A stretch of DNA of 35,567 bases, from positions 1 to 35,567 of the forward strand of contig QEVP01000027.1 of assembly GCA_003576765.1 (NCBI GenBank), written 5' to 3'. A program made the translations under genes and the position numbers. Positions within the stretch are counted from its first letter, which is position 1. Each line of letters starts with the position of its first letter. Positions 6,992 to 15,656 of the stretch are shown in pieces. This DNA comes from Pseudomonadota bacterium. GTDB taxonomy: Bacteria > Pseudomonadota > Alphaproteobacteria > Rhizobiales > Xanthobacteraceae. The notes below the pieces were generated by a model that saw nothing but the letters and a program-made list of their open reading frames with translations, was not told where the DNA came from and searched no databases.

Positions 6992-9805
6992 CTACTGTCC
7001 CAGCCGTTCGATCAGCGCCGGCGCGTGGACCTGATCGGTCTTGTAGTTGCCGGTCAGCACATACATCACGATGTTGACGCCGGCGCGGAAGGCGAATTCG
7101 CGCTGGCGCGGCTCGGCGTCGGACAAGGGCAGCATCGCCTGCCCGTCGTGGCGGATCGCCCAGGCCCCCGCCAGATCGTTCGAGGTGATGATGATCGGCG
7201 ACACGCCGTCGCCGCCGCGCGCCGGGCGCGGCTCGCTGTCCTCGTCCTGCTCGCGCGGCAGCGCCTCGACCCAGGTCTGGCCGGTGGCGTAGCGGCCGGG
7301 GAAGTCGTGCAGCAGGTAGAACGTCTTCGCCAGCACGTGCTCGCGCGGCACCGGCTCGAGCTCGGGGATGTCGAGCGACGACAGGATGGTGCGCAGTTGC
7401 AGCATGCCCGGCGTCTCCGCCGCGCCGTTGCTGCCCGGTGGCGCCTCGATGGCGTCGCGGGTGTCGAACAGCACAGTGCCGCCCTGCTTCATGTAGGCAT
7501 CGATGCGATTGAGCGTATCGGCCGACGGTTTGGGTTGCCCCGACACCACCGGCCAGTAGATCAGCGGGAAGAACGCAAGCTCGTCGCGCGCCGGATCGAC
7601 GCCGACCGGGTCGCCCGGCTCCAGCGCCGTGCGCTGCGCGAGGAACATGGTGAGCCCCGTAAGGCCGGCCTTGGCGATCTCGTCGACATCGGTATTGCCG
7701 GTGACGACATAGGCGAGCCGGGTCTGCGAGACCGCGCGGATCGCGGCGGTCTCGTCGGCGGCATGCGATGGGGTGGACAACGCCACCAGCGCGGTGGCCG
7801 CGATCAGCATCAGTGTGGCTGCGCGCGCGGGCCGGCGCCGCATCAGCGCGGCGAGGCTGCCACCGAGCAATGCGATGATAAGAGCGTCGATCAGGAATAG
7901 CGCGAGCGCGGTGGCGAGCGTCGCGCCGCGCAGGTCGCGCGGCTCCGCGCTGCCATAGGCAGCCTGGCGCGCGTTGAGCGCCGAGACCTCGAGCGGGGCA
8001 AGCGTGTCGTCGCCTGTCAGCGTGTTGACGGCGAGCGGACCGTCGGCCGGGCCGTAGAAGCCGGGTGGATGATCGGCGGAGGCGCGGCCACGAAAATCGG
8101 TGCTGAGCGGCCTCGCAGTTGGTGGCGGCGGCACGAAGGCGCCAAACCCGTCGAGCGTGCGCAGCGGCGCCACCGTCTCGACCTTCACGTCGGCATTGGC
8201 CGCGCCGGCTCCTTCCCTGGCGGTGGTGCCCGCCATGTCCACCACTTGCTGCAACATCTCGACGAAGGCACCCGACATCGGCAGGTTCGACCAGCGCATG
8301 TCGGCGCTGATATGGAACAGCGCGAGCACGCCCTTGCCGCGCCGCTCGCCGGTGACCAGCGGCGTGCCGTCGGCAAGCGAAGCCCAGCTTCGGCTGGCCA
8401 GTTCGGCGTTGGGCTCGGCCAGCACCTGCCGCGTGACCGTTACGTCGTCGGGCACGCGCAGACTCGCGAACGGGCCGTCGGCGGCGAAGGCGGCCAACTG
8501 CTGCGGCTTCTCCCAGGTCAGGCTGCCGCCGAGGTTGCGGTCGCCGAGCCTGAGCTTGACCGGCACCAAGCCGTCGTCGGCCTGCGCCAGCCGGGGACCG
8601 GCGAAGCGCACCAGCACGCCGCCGCCTTCGATCCAGGCGGTGAGGCGCGCGCGCAGGTCTGGCGTCAGTGCGCCGACGTCGGCAAGGATGATCATCGGCA
8701 GCTTGTCGTCGAGGAACTGCGCCACGGCCTGGGCCGGCGCGGCGCGCTCCGCCAGGCGGATGTCGGCGAACGGCGACAGCGCCCGCGTCAGATAGAAGGT
8801 GGAGGCGAGCAAGGGCTGCGCGGTGTCGGCGCTTGCGCCGCTGACGATGCCGATGGCGCGGCGGCGCCAGCGCTTGTCGAGCAACTGCACCGCGCCGGCC
8901 GAGCGTTCGCCCGCGATCTCGAGGCGGGCGATGTCGTTGCGCAACTCCACCGGCAGGTCGAAGTTCGCCGTCGCATCCCGCGCCCCGGCGGCGAACTGAT
9001 AGGTTGCCTCGCCGAGCGGCGCGCCCTTCTGGTCGAGCGCCCGCACGATGCCGGCGCCGCTGCCGCCGGGTGTGGCGCGCAGCACCTTCACGGTCATTCT
9101 CGCGGCGGCGTTTTCGGCGCCGGCCAGCGCCAGCGCCGGCGGCGTGCCCGCGCCGTAGATGGTCAACGGCCGCTCGCCGAGGGCTTTTGCAAGCTCCGCG
9201 ACAAAATCCTGGCCGCGTCCGGCGTCGATGCCGTCGGACAACCACACGATGTCGGCCTCGCCCAGGGTGGCGAGGAAGCGTGCGAGATTCGGCAGCGCCG
9301 CGATCCGCTCCACGGCGTAGGGCTTGGGGGCAAGCTGGCGCAGCGCCACGCGCGCGGTGCCGGCGGTCATCAGGGTGAGGTCGCGGGTCGGCTCGGACAG
9401 CGGCACCAGCGCGATGCCGCGCCCGCCGGCATCGGCCTGGGCGATGAGATCGTCGGCGGCCTCGATGCGCGTGTCCCAGCTTGCCGCCGCGGCCCAGCCG
9501 TCGTCGATCATCAGCACCAGCGGCCCCGTGCGCCCGGCCTCGCCGGCATGCGGATTCCACATCGGCCCGGCGGCGGCGAGGATCACCAGCGCCGCCGCGA
9601 GCAGCCGCAGCGCGGTCAGCCACCACGGCGTGCGCGCCGGCGTTTCCTCCTTGGGGCCGATGTCGAACAACAGCCGCGCCGGCGGAAAGGCGATGCGGCG
9701 CGGTCGCGGCGGCGTCACCCGCAACAGCCACCACAGCACCGGCAGGCTGAGCAGGCCCAACAACAGCCAGGGCGTGGTGAAGGCCAGCGGGAACGCGCCG
9801 ATCAT
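6992..9805 (-). CDS. BatA-like N-terminal / DUF4159 membrane protein
   Basis: This is a 937-residue protein. The N-terminus has the aerotolerance-regulator (BatA) signature: a helix at about 10-26 (TTPWLLLGLLSLPVLWWLLR), then FPPARLLFDIGPKEETPARTP and a second helix near 65-82. The middle holds a VWA-like region (LVLMIDDGWAAA, ADIVWLSDGIDAG). A further helix lies near 640 (LATALALFLIDALIIALLGG). The C-terminal third matches DUF4159 (AYVVTGNTDVDEIAKAGLTGL, FFPLIYWPV, YMKQGGTVLFDTRD). The start overlaps the DUF58 stop by 4 nt (ATGA), so translation is probably coupled. Such proteins occur with MoxR and DUF58 partners in alphaproteobacteria; the biochemical role is not established. Residues are intact throughout. 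Confidence 0.85.
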   Translation of the reverse strand: MIGAFPLAFTTPWLLLGLLSLPVLWWLLRVTPPRPRRIAFPPARLLFDIGPKEETPARTPWWLTALRLLAAALVILAAAGPMWNPHAGEAGRTGPLVLMIDDGWAAAASWDTRIEAADDLIAQADAGGRGIALVPLSEPTRDLTLMTAGTARVALRQLAPKPYAVERIAALPNLARFLATLGEADIVWLSDGIDAGRGQDFVAELAKALGERPLTIYGAGTPPALALAGAENAAARMTVKVLRATPGGSGAGIVRALDQKGAPLGEATYQFAAGARDATANFDLPVELRNDIARLEIAGERSAGAVQLLDKRWRRRAIGIVSGASADTAQPLLASTFYLTRALSPFADIRLAERAAPAQAVAQFLDDKLPMIILADVGALTPDLRARLTAWIEGGGVLVRFAGPRLAQADDGLVPVKLRLGDRNLGGSLTWEKPQQLAAFAADGPFASLRVPDDVTVTRQVLAEPNAELASRSWASLADGTPLVTGERRGKGVLALFHISADMRWSNLPMSGAFVEMLQQVVDMAGTTAREGAGAANADVKVETVAPLRTLDGFGAFVPPPPTARPLSTDFRGRASADHPPGFYGPADGPLAVNTLTGDDTLAPLEVSALNARQAAYGSAEPRDLRGATLATALALFLIDALIIALLGGSLAALMRRRPARAATLMLIAATALVALSTPSHAADETAAIRAVSQTRLAYVVTGNTDVDEIAKAGLTGLTMFLAQRTALEPGDPVGVDPARDELAFFPLIYWPVVSGQPKPSADTLNRIDAYMKQGGTVLFDTRDAIEAPPGSNGAAETPGMLQLRTILSSLDIPELEPVPREHVLAKTFYLLHDFPGRYATGQTWVEALPREQDEDSEPRPARGGDGVSPIIITSNDLAGAWAIRHDGQAMLPLSDAEPRQREFAFRAGVNIVMYVLTGNYKTDQVHAPALIERLGQ

Positions 9806-10740
9806 GCGCCGACCTCAAGTCTTGCGGCGGGGCCGACCCCGCCTCGCCCGGTCATCATGCCGCTGTGCAGGGTCAACAGCAATTCGGCGGCCGAACGGTC
9901 GGTCGAGTGGATCGTGAACAGCCAGCCGAGCCGGCCGGTTTCGGCGCGGATCGCCTCGCGATGCAGCGCGAGCCGCGCCGTATAGTCCGCGGCCCAGGTT
10001 TCGGCGCGGCCGGCAATGACGGCGCCGGCGCCCTCCGGCTCGATGAACTCGACGCGGCCGCTGTAGGGAAACGTCTCTTCCGCCGGATCGACGATCTGCA
10101 ACAACGTGCCCCGGCTGCCTGAGCTTGCGAGCGTGTCGAGCGTGGTGCGGATGTCGGCGAGCGGCGACCACAGGTCGGACATCACCACGATTTCCGACAG
10201 CGGCGCCGGCGCGAAGGACGGCGGCAGGCTCGGGCGCTCGGTGCGGTCGTGCAGCATCGCCTGCGCCAGCCGGTCGATGATGTTGCGGCTCGCCGAGGGT
10301 GCCATCAGGCCGGGAATGCCGACGCGTTCGCCGCCGGCGACCAGCAGTTCGGCGAGCGCGAAGGTGACGATCAGCGCCCGCTCCAGCTTGCTGTCGCGTG
10401 CCGTCTTCGAGGCGAAAGCCATCGACGGCGAACGGTCTGGCCACAGCCAGACGGTGTGCGCCGCTTCCCATTCCTGTTCGCGCACGTAGAGCAGGTCGTC
10501 GCGCGCCGAGCGCCGCCAATCGACGCTCGAGGCCGGTTCGCCCGAGACGAAACGGCGGTATTGCCAGAAACTTTCGCCGGCGCCGGCACGGCGGCGGCCG
10601 TGCAGGCCATGGGTCACGCTGGCGGCGATTCGGCGCGCGTCGAGCACGAGGCGCGGCATCGACGCCGCGAGCGAACGGCTTTCGCCGTCGGCGCGGCGGA
10701 CCGCCTCGATCTCCTGTGCTGCAACGCTTGTCGCCGCCAT
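9802..10740 (-). CDS. DUF58 domain protein
   Basis: This 312-residue protein has the DUF58 core RRAGAGESFWQYRRFVSGEPASSVDWRRSARDD, positions ~50-82, read in two pieces: FWQYRRFVSGEP and SSVDWRRSARDDLLYVREQE. The pattern is Y-R-x(5)-E-x4-VDW-x2-SAR. A VWA-like part follows, with SEIVVMSDLWSPL. DUF58 proteins are the usual partners of MoxR AAA+ ATPases and are thought to bind or be remodelled by them. The start codon overlaps the MoxR stop (TGATG) and the stop overlaps the next start (ATGA), which shows tight translational coupling. No signal peptide or clear membrane helix is seen, so it is probably cytoplasmic or membrane-peripheral. Confidence 0.9.
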   Translation of the reverse strand: MAATSVAAQEIEAVRRADGESRSLAASMPRLVLDARRIAASVTHGLHGRRRAGAGESFWQYRRFVSGEPASSVDWRRSARDDLLYVREQEWEAAHTVWLWPDRSPSMAFASKTARDSKLERALIVTFALAELLVAGGERVGIPGLMAPSASRNIIDRLAQAMLHDRTERPSLPPSFAPAPLSEIVVMSDLWSPLADIRTTLDTLASSGSRGTLLQIVDPAEETFPYSGRVEFIEPEGAGAVIAGRAETWAADYTARLALHREAIRAETGRLGWLFTIHSTDRSAAELLLTLHSGMMTGRGGVGPAARLEVGA

Positions 10741-11744
10741 CAGCCGATCCGTGCCTTGAGCCGGCCGATGATGTCGGCAATGGTGCGGCCTTCCGCGCGC
10801 GCGGCGAAAGTCAGCGCCATGCGATGCTTGAGGATCGGCTCGGCCAATTCCAGCACGTCGTCGATCGACGGCGCGAGCCGGCCGTCGAGCAGGGCGCGGG
10901 CGCGCACGGCGAGCATCAGGGACTGGCTGGCGCGCGGACCCGGTCCCCACGCGATCGCCTCGCCAAGATCGCCGGCATCCGGTCCCGGCCGCGCCGAGCG
11001 CACCAGCGACAGGATCGCCTCGACCACGGAATCGCCGACTGGCAGACGGCGCACCAGCCGCTGCGCGCTCATCAGCGCCTCGGCGGTGATCGCGGGCCTG
11101 GCCTTGGCTTCGTCCGCGCCGGTGGTTTCGAACAGGATGCGCCGCTCGGCGTCGCGGTCGGGATAATCGACGTCGATCTGCATCAGGAAGCGGTCGAGCT
11201 GCGCTTCCGGCAGCGGGTAGGTGCCCTCCTGCTCGAGCGGGTTCTGCGTTGCCAGCACATGGAACGGCCGCGGCAGATCGTGGCGTGCGCCGGCGACGGT
11301 GATGTGCTGCTCCTGCATCGCCTGCAACAGCGCCGACTGCGTGCGGGGGCTGGCCCGGTTGATCTCGTCGGCCATCAGAAGCTGGGCGAACACCGGCCCC
11401 GCGATGAAGCGGAACGAGCGGCGGCCGCTGCTTGCTTCATCGAGCACCTCGGCGCCGAGGATGTCGGACGGCATCAGGTCCGGCGTGAACTGGATGCGCT
11501 TGGCGTCCAGCCCGAGCGTGGTGCCGAGCGTTTCGACGAGCTTGGTCTTGGCGAGACCCGGCACGCCGATCAACAGCGCATGGCCGCCGGCGAGGATCGT
11601 CACCAGCGTGTTGTCGATGACGCGCTCCTGCCCGAAGATCACCGCGGAAATCGCCGCCTTGGCGGCGCGGACGTCGGCGGCCAGTTGCTCGGCCGAACGC
11701 ACCGCCGCGTCTTCGAGGGTTTCCGCACTGTTTGCGCCAGCCAT
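10740..11744 (-). CDS. moxR: MoxR family AAA+ ATPase
   Basis: This is a 334-residue MoxR ATPase. Walker A is GVPGLAKT (about residue 60), Walker B/sensor is LLMADEINRASPRTQSALLQ, and a sensor 1 region contains ATQNPLEQEGTYPLPEAQLDRF, seen as ATQNPLEQEG and PLPEAQLDRF. The C-terminal lid contains PGPRASQSLM. MoxR proteins act as chaperone-like ATPases that remodel partner proteins, typically with the DUF58/VWA proteins encoded next to them, as here. ATG 11744 is chosen because GGAG sits 6 nt upstream (GGAGCAGGCGATG); in-frame starts at 11756 and 11840 lack such a site. It is the first gene of the four-gene minus-strand operon. A 220-bp divergent region separates it from the DUF1285 gene. Confidence 0.93.
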   Translation of the reverse strand: MAGANSAETLEDAAVRSAEQLAADVRAAKAAISAVIFGQERVIDNTLVTILAGGHALLIGVPGLAKTKLVETLGTTLGLDAKRIQFTPDLMPSDILGAEVLDEASSGRRSFRFIAGPVFAQLLMADEINRASPRTQSALLQAMQEQHITVAGARHDLPRPFHVLATQNPLEQEGTYPLPEAQLDRFLMQIDVDYPDRDAERRILFETTGADEAKARPAITAEALMSAQRLVRRLPVGDSVVEAILSLVRSARPGPDAGDLGEAIAWGPGPRASQSLMLAVRARALLDGRLAPSIDDVLELAEPILKHRMALTFAARAEGRTIADIIGRLKARIG

Positions 11745-11844
11745 CGCCTGCTCCATGAACCGTGCCGCACGGGATGAGCGCGGCGTTTTGTATCGCAGCC
11801 CGCGCGCCCTTATATTGGGACGGGTCCGGGCTCTCTCCACCAGT

Positions 11845-11864
11845 CAGCTATCCCACATTAGCTG
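11845..11864. promoter_or_regulatory. Short inverted repeat in the divergent moxR/DUF1285 promoter region
   Basis: CAGCTA and TAGCTG are perfect 6-bp arms around an 8-nt spacer. They sit in the middle of the 220-bp divergent region, about 100 bp from either start. On the minus strand a TATAAG hexamer (near 11810-11815) could be a -10 box for moxR, but no good -35 box is seen. The repeat may be an operator or a chance palindrome. Confidence 0.25.
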
Positions 11865-11964
11865 GCCGGGGGGATAGGCCCGATCACGAAATGGAGACTT
11901 GTCTGGCGGTTATGCGCGCGGCCGTCGGAAAACGTCCCGCGGACGGCAAGGTTCTGGTCAAACC

Positions 11965-12561
11965 ATGGCGAAGCAAGGGCAGACGGCGGCGCAGGATCTG
12001 GACGGGCTGACGGCCGCGGCGGCGCGGGCGGCGCGCGGCGACCTGCCGCCGGTCCACCTATGGAATCCGCCGTTCTGCGGCGACCTCGACATGCGCATCG
12101 CGGCCGATGGCACCTGGTTCTATCTCGGTACGCCGATCGGGCGGCCGGCGCTGGTGCGACTGTTCTCGACCATCCTCAAGCGCGAGGGCGACAGCTATTT
12201 TCTGGTCACGCCGGTCGAGAAGGTCGGCATCCGGGTGGATGACGCGCCGTTTCTCGCCGTGGCCATGACGGTCGAAGGCGATGGCGAGGGCCGCGTGCTC
12301 AAATTCCGCACCAATGTCGGCGACGAGGTGACCTGCAACGCCGGCCATGGCCTGCGTTTCGAGACGCGGGACGACGGCGGCCTCGTGCCCTACCTCCACG
12401 TCCGGGCCGGGCTGTGGGCCAAGGTGACGCGCGCGCTCTACTACGATCTGGTTGACATGGGGCGGCAACGGATGGTCGATGGGCGCATGATGTTCGGCGT
12501 TGCATCGGCAGGGACGTTTTTCGCGATGGCCACCGCCGACCAGGCGGGAGCGGCAGGGTGA
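11965..12561 (+). CDS. DUF1285 domain protein
   Basis: This 198-residue protein begins MAKQGQTAAQDLDGLTAA. It contains the family features: PPVHLWNPPFCGDLDMRI, then GTWFYLGTPIGRPALVRLFS, a KREGDSYFLVTPVEKVGI segment, and a late LHVRAGLWAKVTRALYYDLV. DUF1285 proteins are small soluble proteins of unknown biochemical function, conserved in proteobacteria. ATG 11965 is the first Met that gives a family-like N-terminus; an in-frame upstream start at 11899 adds only basic low-complexity residues. The stop overlaps the following GTG start (GTGA at 12558-12561). This begins a four-gene unit with a Nudix enzyme, DUF6111 and CCA transferase. Confidence 0.85.
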   Translation: MAKQGQTAAQDLDGLTAAAARAARGDLPPVHLWNPPFCGDLDMRIAADGTWFYLGTPIGRPALVRLFSTILKREGDSYFLVTPVEKVGIRVDDAPFLAVAMTVEGDGEGRVLKFRTNVGDEVTCNAGHGLRFETRDDGGLVPYLHVRAGLWAKVTRALYYDLVDMGRQRMVDGRMMFGVASAGTFFAMATADQAGAAG

Positions 12562-13232
12562 GCGACGCCATGAGCCATGGCGCGGAGACGGCGCTCGTCG
12601 ATTCCGCGACCTTTTTCGCGCGCGCCCGCGAGCGGCTGAAGTTCGATGTGCCGCCGGCCCTGACCGATCCGGCGATTGCGCCGGTGAGCGGCGATCATGA
12701 CACCGACCGCATGCTGCGGATCATTGCCGAGGAGCGGCCGGTGCGGCCGGCGGCGGTGCTGATCCCGGTGGTGGCGCGCGAGGAGCCGACGGTGCTGCTG
12801 ACGTTGCGCTCGGCGCACCTCAACGACCACGCCGGGCAGATCGCCTTTCCCGGCGGCAAGATCGACGCCACCGACAAAAGCCCGCTCGATGCGGCGCTGC
12901 GCGAAGCCGAGGAGGAGATCGGGCTGTCGCGCGCCTTCGTCGAGCCGGTCGGCTATCTCGACATCTACGGCACCACCTTCGGCTACCGCATTCTGCCGAC
13001 GGTCGCGCGGGTGCGGCCGGGCTTCGACCTGCACATCAACCCGGCCGAGGTGGACGACGCCTTCGAGGTGCCGCTATCGTTCCTGATGGACCCCGGCAAC
13101 CATCAGCTTCACAGCCGGGAATTTCGCGGCGCGATGCGCTCCTATTACGCCATGCCGTTTGCCGAGCGCTACATCTGGGGCGCGACCGCCGGAATCCTGC
13201 GCCGGCTCTACGAGCGGATCGTTCTCGCATGA
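12558..13232 (+). CDS. CoA pyrophosphatase, Nudix family (NudL-like)
   Basis: This 224-residue protein has the coenzyme A Nudix signature LLTLRSAHLNDHAGQIAFPGG (positions ~75-95). It continues into the Nudix box GGKIDATDKSPLDAAL then REAEEEIGL. The family hydrolyses CoA and acyl-CoA to 3',5'-ADP and (acyl-)phosphopantetheine. The GTG start at 12558 overlaps the DUF1285 stop and has GGGAG/AGG upstream; ATG 12570 is an alternative start four codons on. The 3' end overlaps the DUF6111 start by 4 nt (ATGA at 13229-13232). The function call is strong by motif; physiological substrates are inferred from the family. Confidence 0.9.
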   Translation: MSDAMSHGAETALVDSATFFARARERLKFDVPPALTDPAIAPVSGDHDTDRMLRIIAEERPVRPAAVLIPVVAREEPTVLLTLRSAHLNDHAGQIAFPGGKIDATDKSPLDAALREAEEEIGLSRAFVEPVGYLDIYGTTFGYRILPTVARVRPGFDLHINPAEVDDAFEVPLSFLMDPGNHQLHSREFRGAMRSYYAMPFAERYIWGATAGILRRLYERIVLA

Positions 13233-13492
13233 TCCGCCCCGTCCTGACCGAAATCGGCATCTTCCTCATCCCGTTCGCCGTCTATGCGGCGTTCCTGCTG
13301 GCGAGCCGCGCGCAGGTGCTCAACCGCGACTCCTGGCCGCTGCGCGTCGTCGTCAAGCTGGCGATTACGGCGTTCGTCCTGGTGACCATCAGCCTCGTGC
13401 TGCTCGCGCAGTTTTCCGGCGCGCCGCCGTCGTCCACCTATGCGCCGGCGCATCTGGAGAACGGCAAGCTGATCCGCGGGGTCACCAAGTGA
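13229..13492 (+). CDS. DUF6111 small membrane protein
   Basis: This 87-residue protein has two predicted membrane helices: about residues 8-25 (EIGIFLIPFAVYAAFLLAS) and 42-62 (VVVKLAITAFVLVTISLVLLA). The hydrophilic C-terminus reads SSTYAPAHLENGKLIRGVTK. The family is known from alphaproteobacteria between a CoA-type Nudix gene and a CCA tRNA nucleotidyltransferase, exactly as here; its role is unknown. It overlaps both neighbours by 4 nt (ATGA upstream, GTGA downstream), so translational coupling is likely. Confidence 0.85.
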   Translation: MIRPVLTEIGIFLIPFAVYAAFLLASRAQVLNRDSWPLRVVVKLAITAFVLVTISLVLLAQFSGAPPSSTYAPAHLENGKLIRGVTK

Positions 13493-14748
13493 GCGTTGCG
13501 CCGTCGCTCGCCGGCGCTGCCTGGCTGCGCGAAGGCCCGGCGGCCGAGGTGCTGTCGCTGCTCGACCGAGACGGCGAGGAAGCGCGTGTGGTCGGCGGCG
13601 CGGTGCGCAACGCGCTGATGGGCCTGCCGGTCGGCGAGATCGACATCGCCACCACGGCGCTGCCGGAGACGGTGATGGCGCGAGGGCGCGCGGCCGGCTT
13701 CAAGACGGTGCCGACCGGCATCGAGCACGGCACCGTGACGCTTGTCATCGACGGCCAGCCGGTCGAGGTGACGACGCTGCGGCAGGACGTCGAGACCTAC
13801 GGCCGCAAGGCCAAGGTGGCGTTCGGCCGCGACTGGGCGGGCGATGCCGCGCGGCGCGACTTCACCATCAACGCGCTGTCGGTCGCGCCTGACGGCACGG
13901 TGCACGACACCGTCGGCGGCCTCGCCGATATCGCGGCGCGCCGGGTGCGCTTCATCGGCGATCCGGCGACGCGGCTGGCCGAGGACTACCTGCGCATCCT
14001 GCGCTTCTTCCGCATCCATGCCGCATTCGGCGCGGGCGATCTCGACCGGCCGGCGCTGCTTGCCTGCATCGCGGCGCGCGAGGGGCTGGCCGCGCTCTCC
14101 GCCGAGCGCATCCGCATGGAAATGCTCAAGCTGATGGTCGCGCCGGGCGCGCCGGACGCGCTGGTCGCCATGGATGACGGCGGCCTCTTGGTGCGCATTC
14201 TCGGCGGCGTCGCCTATCACGGCGCGCTCGCGGCGATGATCGAGGTCGAGCGGCTGCTCGGCCTCGATCCCGATCCGATCCGCCGCCTCGGCGCGCTGGC
14301 GGTTGCAGTGCCCGAGGACGCGCGCCGGCTGGCGCAGCGGCTGCGGCTCTCCAATGCCGAGGCCAAACGGCTCGACGCCATGGGGCATCGCTGGTGGCGG
14401 CTCAAGGACATGGACGAGGCGACCGCCCGGCGGCGGCTCTACCGCATCGGCCCGGAGTGCTACCACGAGCGGCTGTTGCTGGCCTGGGCGCGGGCCGGGC
14501 GCGGCGCCGATCCGGGGCGCTGGCGCGATTTCGTCACGCTGCCGCAGCGCTGGCAGGCGCCGGAATTTCCGCTGAAAGCCGCCGACTTCATCGCCCGCGG
14601 CGTTGCCGAGGGCCCGGACCTCGGGCGCGTGTTGGCGCTGGCCGAGGATGCCTGGCTTGCCGCCGATTTTCCGGCCGATCCGGTGGCCGTCGCCACCATT
14701 GCCGACGAAAGCCTGGCGCGGCTCAGGCGCGACGCAAAGAGCGGGTAA
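13489..14748 (+). CDS. cca: CCA tRNA nucleotidyltransferase
   Basis: This 419-residue class II nucleotidyltransferase adds or repairs the 3' CCA of tRNAs. The active-site block is VVGGAVRNALMGLPVGEIDIAT (residues ~30-51; GGAVRNALMG then EID), in which the usual D-x-D reads E-x-D, as in some alphaproteobacterial members. Later motifs are WAGDAARRDFTINALS, RVRFIGDPATRLAEDYLRILRFFRI and the downstream ERIRMEML. All are family signatures for base and ATP binding. The GTG start at 13489 overlaps the DUF6111 stop; the open frame upstream of it belongs to another frame's genes. The gene is convergent with flgD, with a GC-rich repeat between them. Confidence 0.93.
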   Translation: MSVAPSLAGAAWLREGPAAEVLSLLDRDGEEARVVGGAVRNALMGLPVGEIDIATTALPETVMARGRAAGFKTVPTGIEHGTVTLVIDGQPVEVTTLRQDVETYGRKAKVAFGRDWAGDAARRDFTINALSVAPDGTVHDTVGGLADIAARRVRFIGDPATRLAEDYLRILRFFRIHAAFGAGDLDRPALLACIAAREGLAALSAERIRMEMLKLMVAPGAPDALVAMDDGGLLVRILGGVAYHGALAAMIEVERLLGLDPDPIRRLGALAVAVPEDARRLAQRLRLSNAEAKRLDAMGHRWWRLKDMDEATARRRLYRIGPECYHERLLLAWARAGRGADPGRWRDFVTLPQRWQAPEFPLKAADFIARGVAEGPDLGRVLALAEDAWLAADFPADPVAVATIADESLARLRRDAKSG

Positions 14749-14832
14749 GGGCACCGCCATCGTCGCGCCCGTACCTTGCTGGCCACGACCCGGTATCCCG
14801 GATGCGATGCGGCACGGCGTGCCGCGGGCATC

Positions 14833-14950
14833 CCCCTCCCTTGATCCCTCCCCCGCAAGCGGGGGAGGGAAGGTGGGGGCTTGATCTCTTCCCGCGTGCG
14901 GGGGAGGGAAGGGTGGGGGCTTGCGTGGAAGGGGAGGAAAGGGTGGGGAG
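14833..14950. repeat. G/C-rich tandem intergenic repeat with hairpin
   Basis: A perfect 11-bp stem at 14846-14869 (CCCTCCCCCGC-AA-GCGGGGGAGGG) is followed by AAGGTGGGGGCTTG. A diverged second unit (CTTCCCGCGTGCGGGGGAGGG.. AAGGGTGGGGGCTTG, 14887-14923) comes next, and then a third partial unit (GGAGGAAAGGGTGGGGAG). The units are about 40 bp long. They lie between the convergent cca and flgD genes, so they may act as a transcription terminator. There is no T-tract. Similar GGGGGAGGG hairpins are common between genes in Bradyrhizobium relatives (from memory). Confidence 0.7.
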
Positions 14951-14951
14951 A

Positions 14952-15647
14952 CTACCCGCCCGTCCGCACGATCTTCTGGATCTTGTCCGTCGTAAAAGTC
15001 TGGCCGGCGATCGACAATAACGGCGGCGACTGGGTGAGGTCGGCGGAATCCACCACGCCGTAAATCTGCGTGCTGACCGCAACGCTCTGGCCCGAGGCAT
15101 CCTTGGCGGTGGCGCTGATCGTGTAGTTGCCCTCCGGCCACTGCGTGCCGTCCTTGCCCTTGCCGTCCCACACAAACGTCTGGTCGCCGACATCGGCGGG
15201 ATACTCGCCGGTGAACACGGTCTGGCCGGCCTCGTTGCTGATGGTGACATTGAGCGTCGAGGGTTTTGCGACATTGACCGCCCAGGTCGCTACCCCCTCC
15301 TTGAGCGCGGCGGTGCGGCCGTCCACCACGGCGGTGGCGCCGACGAAGGCCAGCGCCTGCGTCGCTTGCGCGGTGGTCTGCAACTCGACCAGCGAGGTGA
15401 GCTGCGTGTTGGCGCGCAACTGCTGCTCCACTTGCGCGAACTGCACGAGTTGCGCCGTGAACTGGTTGGTGTCGAGCGGGTCGAGCGGGTTCTGGTGCTG
15501 AAGCTGCGTCGTCAGCAGCGTCAGGAAGGTCTGGAAATTGTCGGCGATGCCGCTCGACTTGGCGCTTTCGGCGGCCTTCTTGCTGTCGGCCGTCACCGGC
15601 GCGGGCGCGGAGACGACGGTGTTCGGCATGGTGGCTTCGACGGCCAT
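14952..15647 (-). CDS. flgD: Flagellar hook assembly scaffold FlgD
   Basis: This 231-residue protein has the FlgD hallmark near residues 38-75 (FQTFLTLLTTQLQHQNPLDPLD, then TNQFTAQLVQFAQVEQQ). Downstream is an Ig/tudor-like region with VWDGKGKDGTQWPEGNYTIS. FlgD caps the growing hook so that FlgE subunits can assemble, and is discarded afterwards; it leaves the cell through the flagellar type III export apparatus. A strong ribosome site (AGGAG, 6 nt before ATG 15647) overlaps the end of fliK, whose stop is only 9 nt upstream. FliK and FlgD are therefore co-translated from one transcript. The gene is complete. Confidence 0.95.
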   Translation of the reverse strand: MAVEATMPNTVVSAPAPVTADSKKAAESAKSSGIADNFQTFLTLLTTQLQHQNPLDPLDTNQFTAQLVQFAQVEQQLRANTQLTSLVELQTTAQATQALAFVGATAVVDGRTAALKEGVATWAVNVAKPSTLNVTISNEAGQTVFTGEYPADVGDQTFVWDGKGKDGTQWPEGNYTISATAKDASGQSVAVSTQIYGVVDSADLTQSPPLLSIAGQTFTTDKIQKIVRTGG

Positions 15648-15656
15648 CGCGTGCTC

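Noticed and set aside
6672..9818. 1048-codon minus-strand frame in another phase of the same operon
   Set aside because: It is extremely Arg/Ala-rich and overlaps two genes with recognisable membrane helices and domains.
5477..9985. Very long plus-strand open frames (over 600 codons) opposite the BatA/DUF4159 operon
   Set aside because: They are antisense frames kept open by high GC. Their products are Arg/Ala/Gln/His-rich without motifs, while the minus strand has full domain signatures and coupled starts.
13438..15171. 577-codon minus-strand frame opposite cca
   Set aside because: It is antisense to a well-defined CCA transferase and runs through the GC-rich repeat; the translation is low in complexity.
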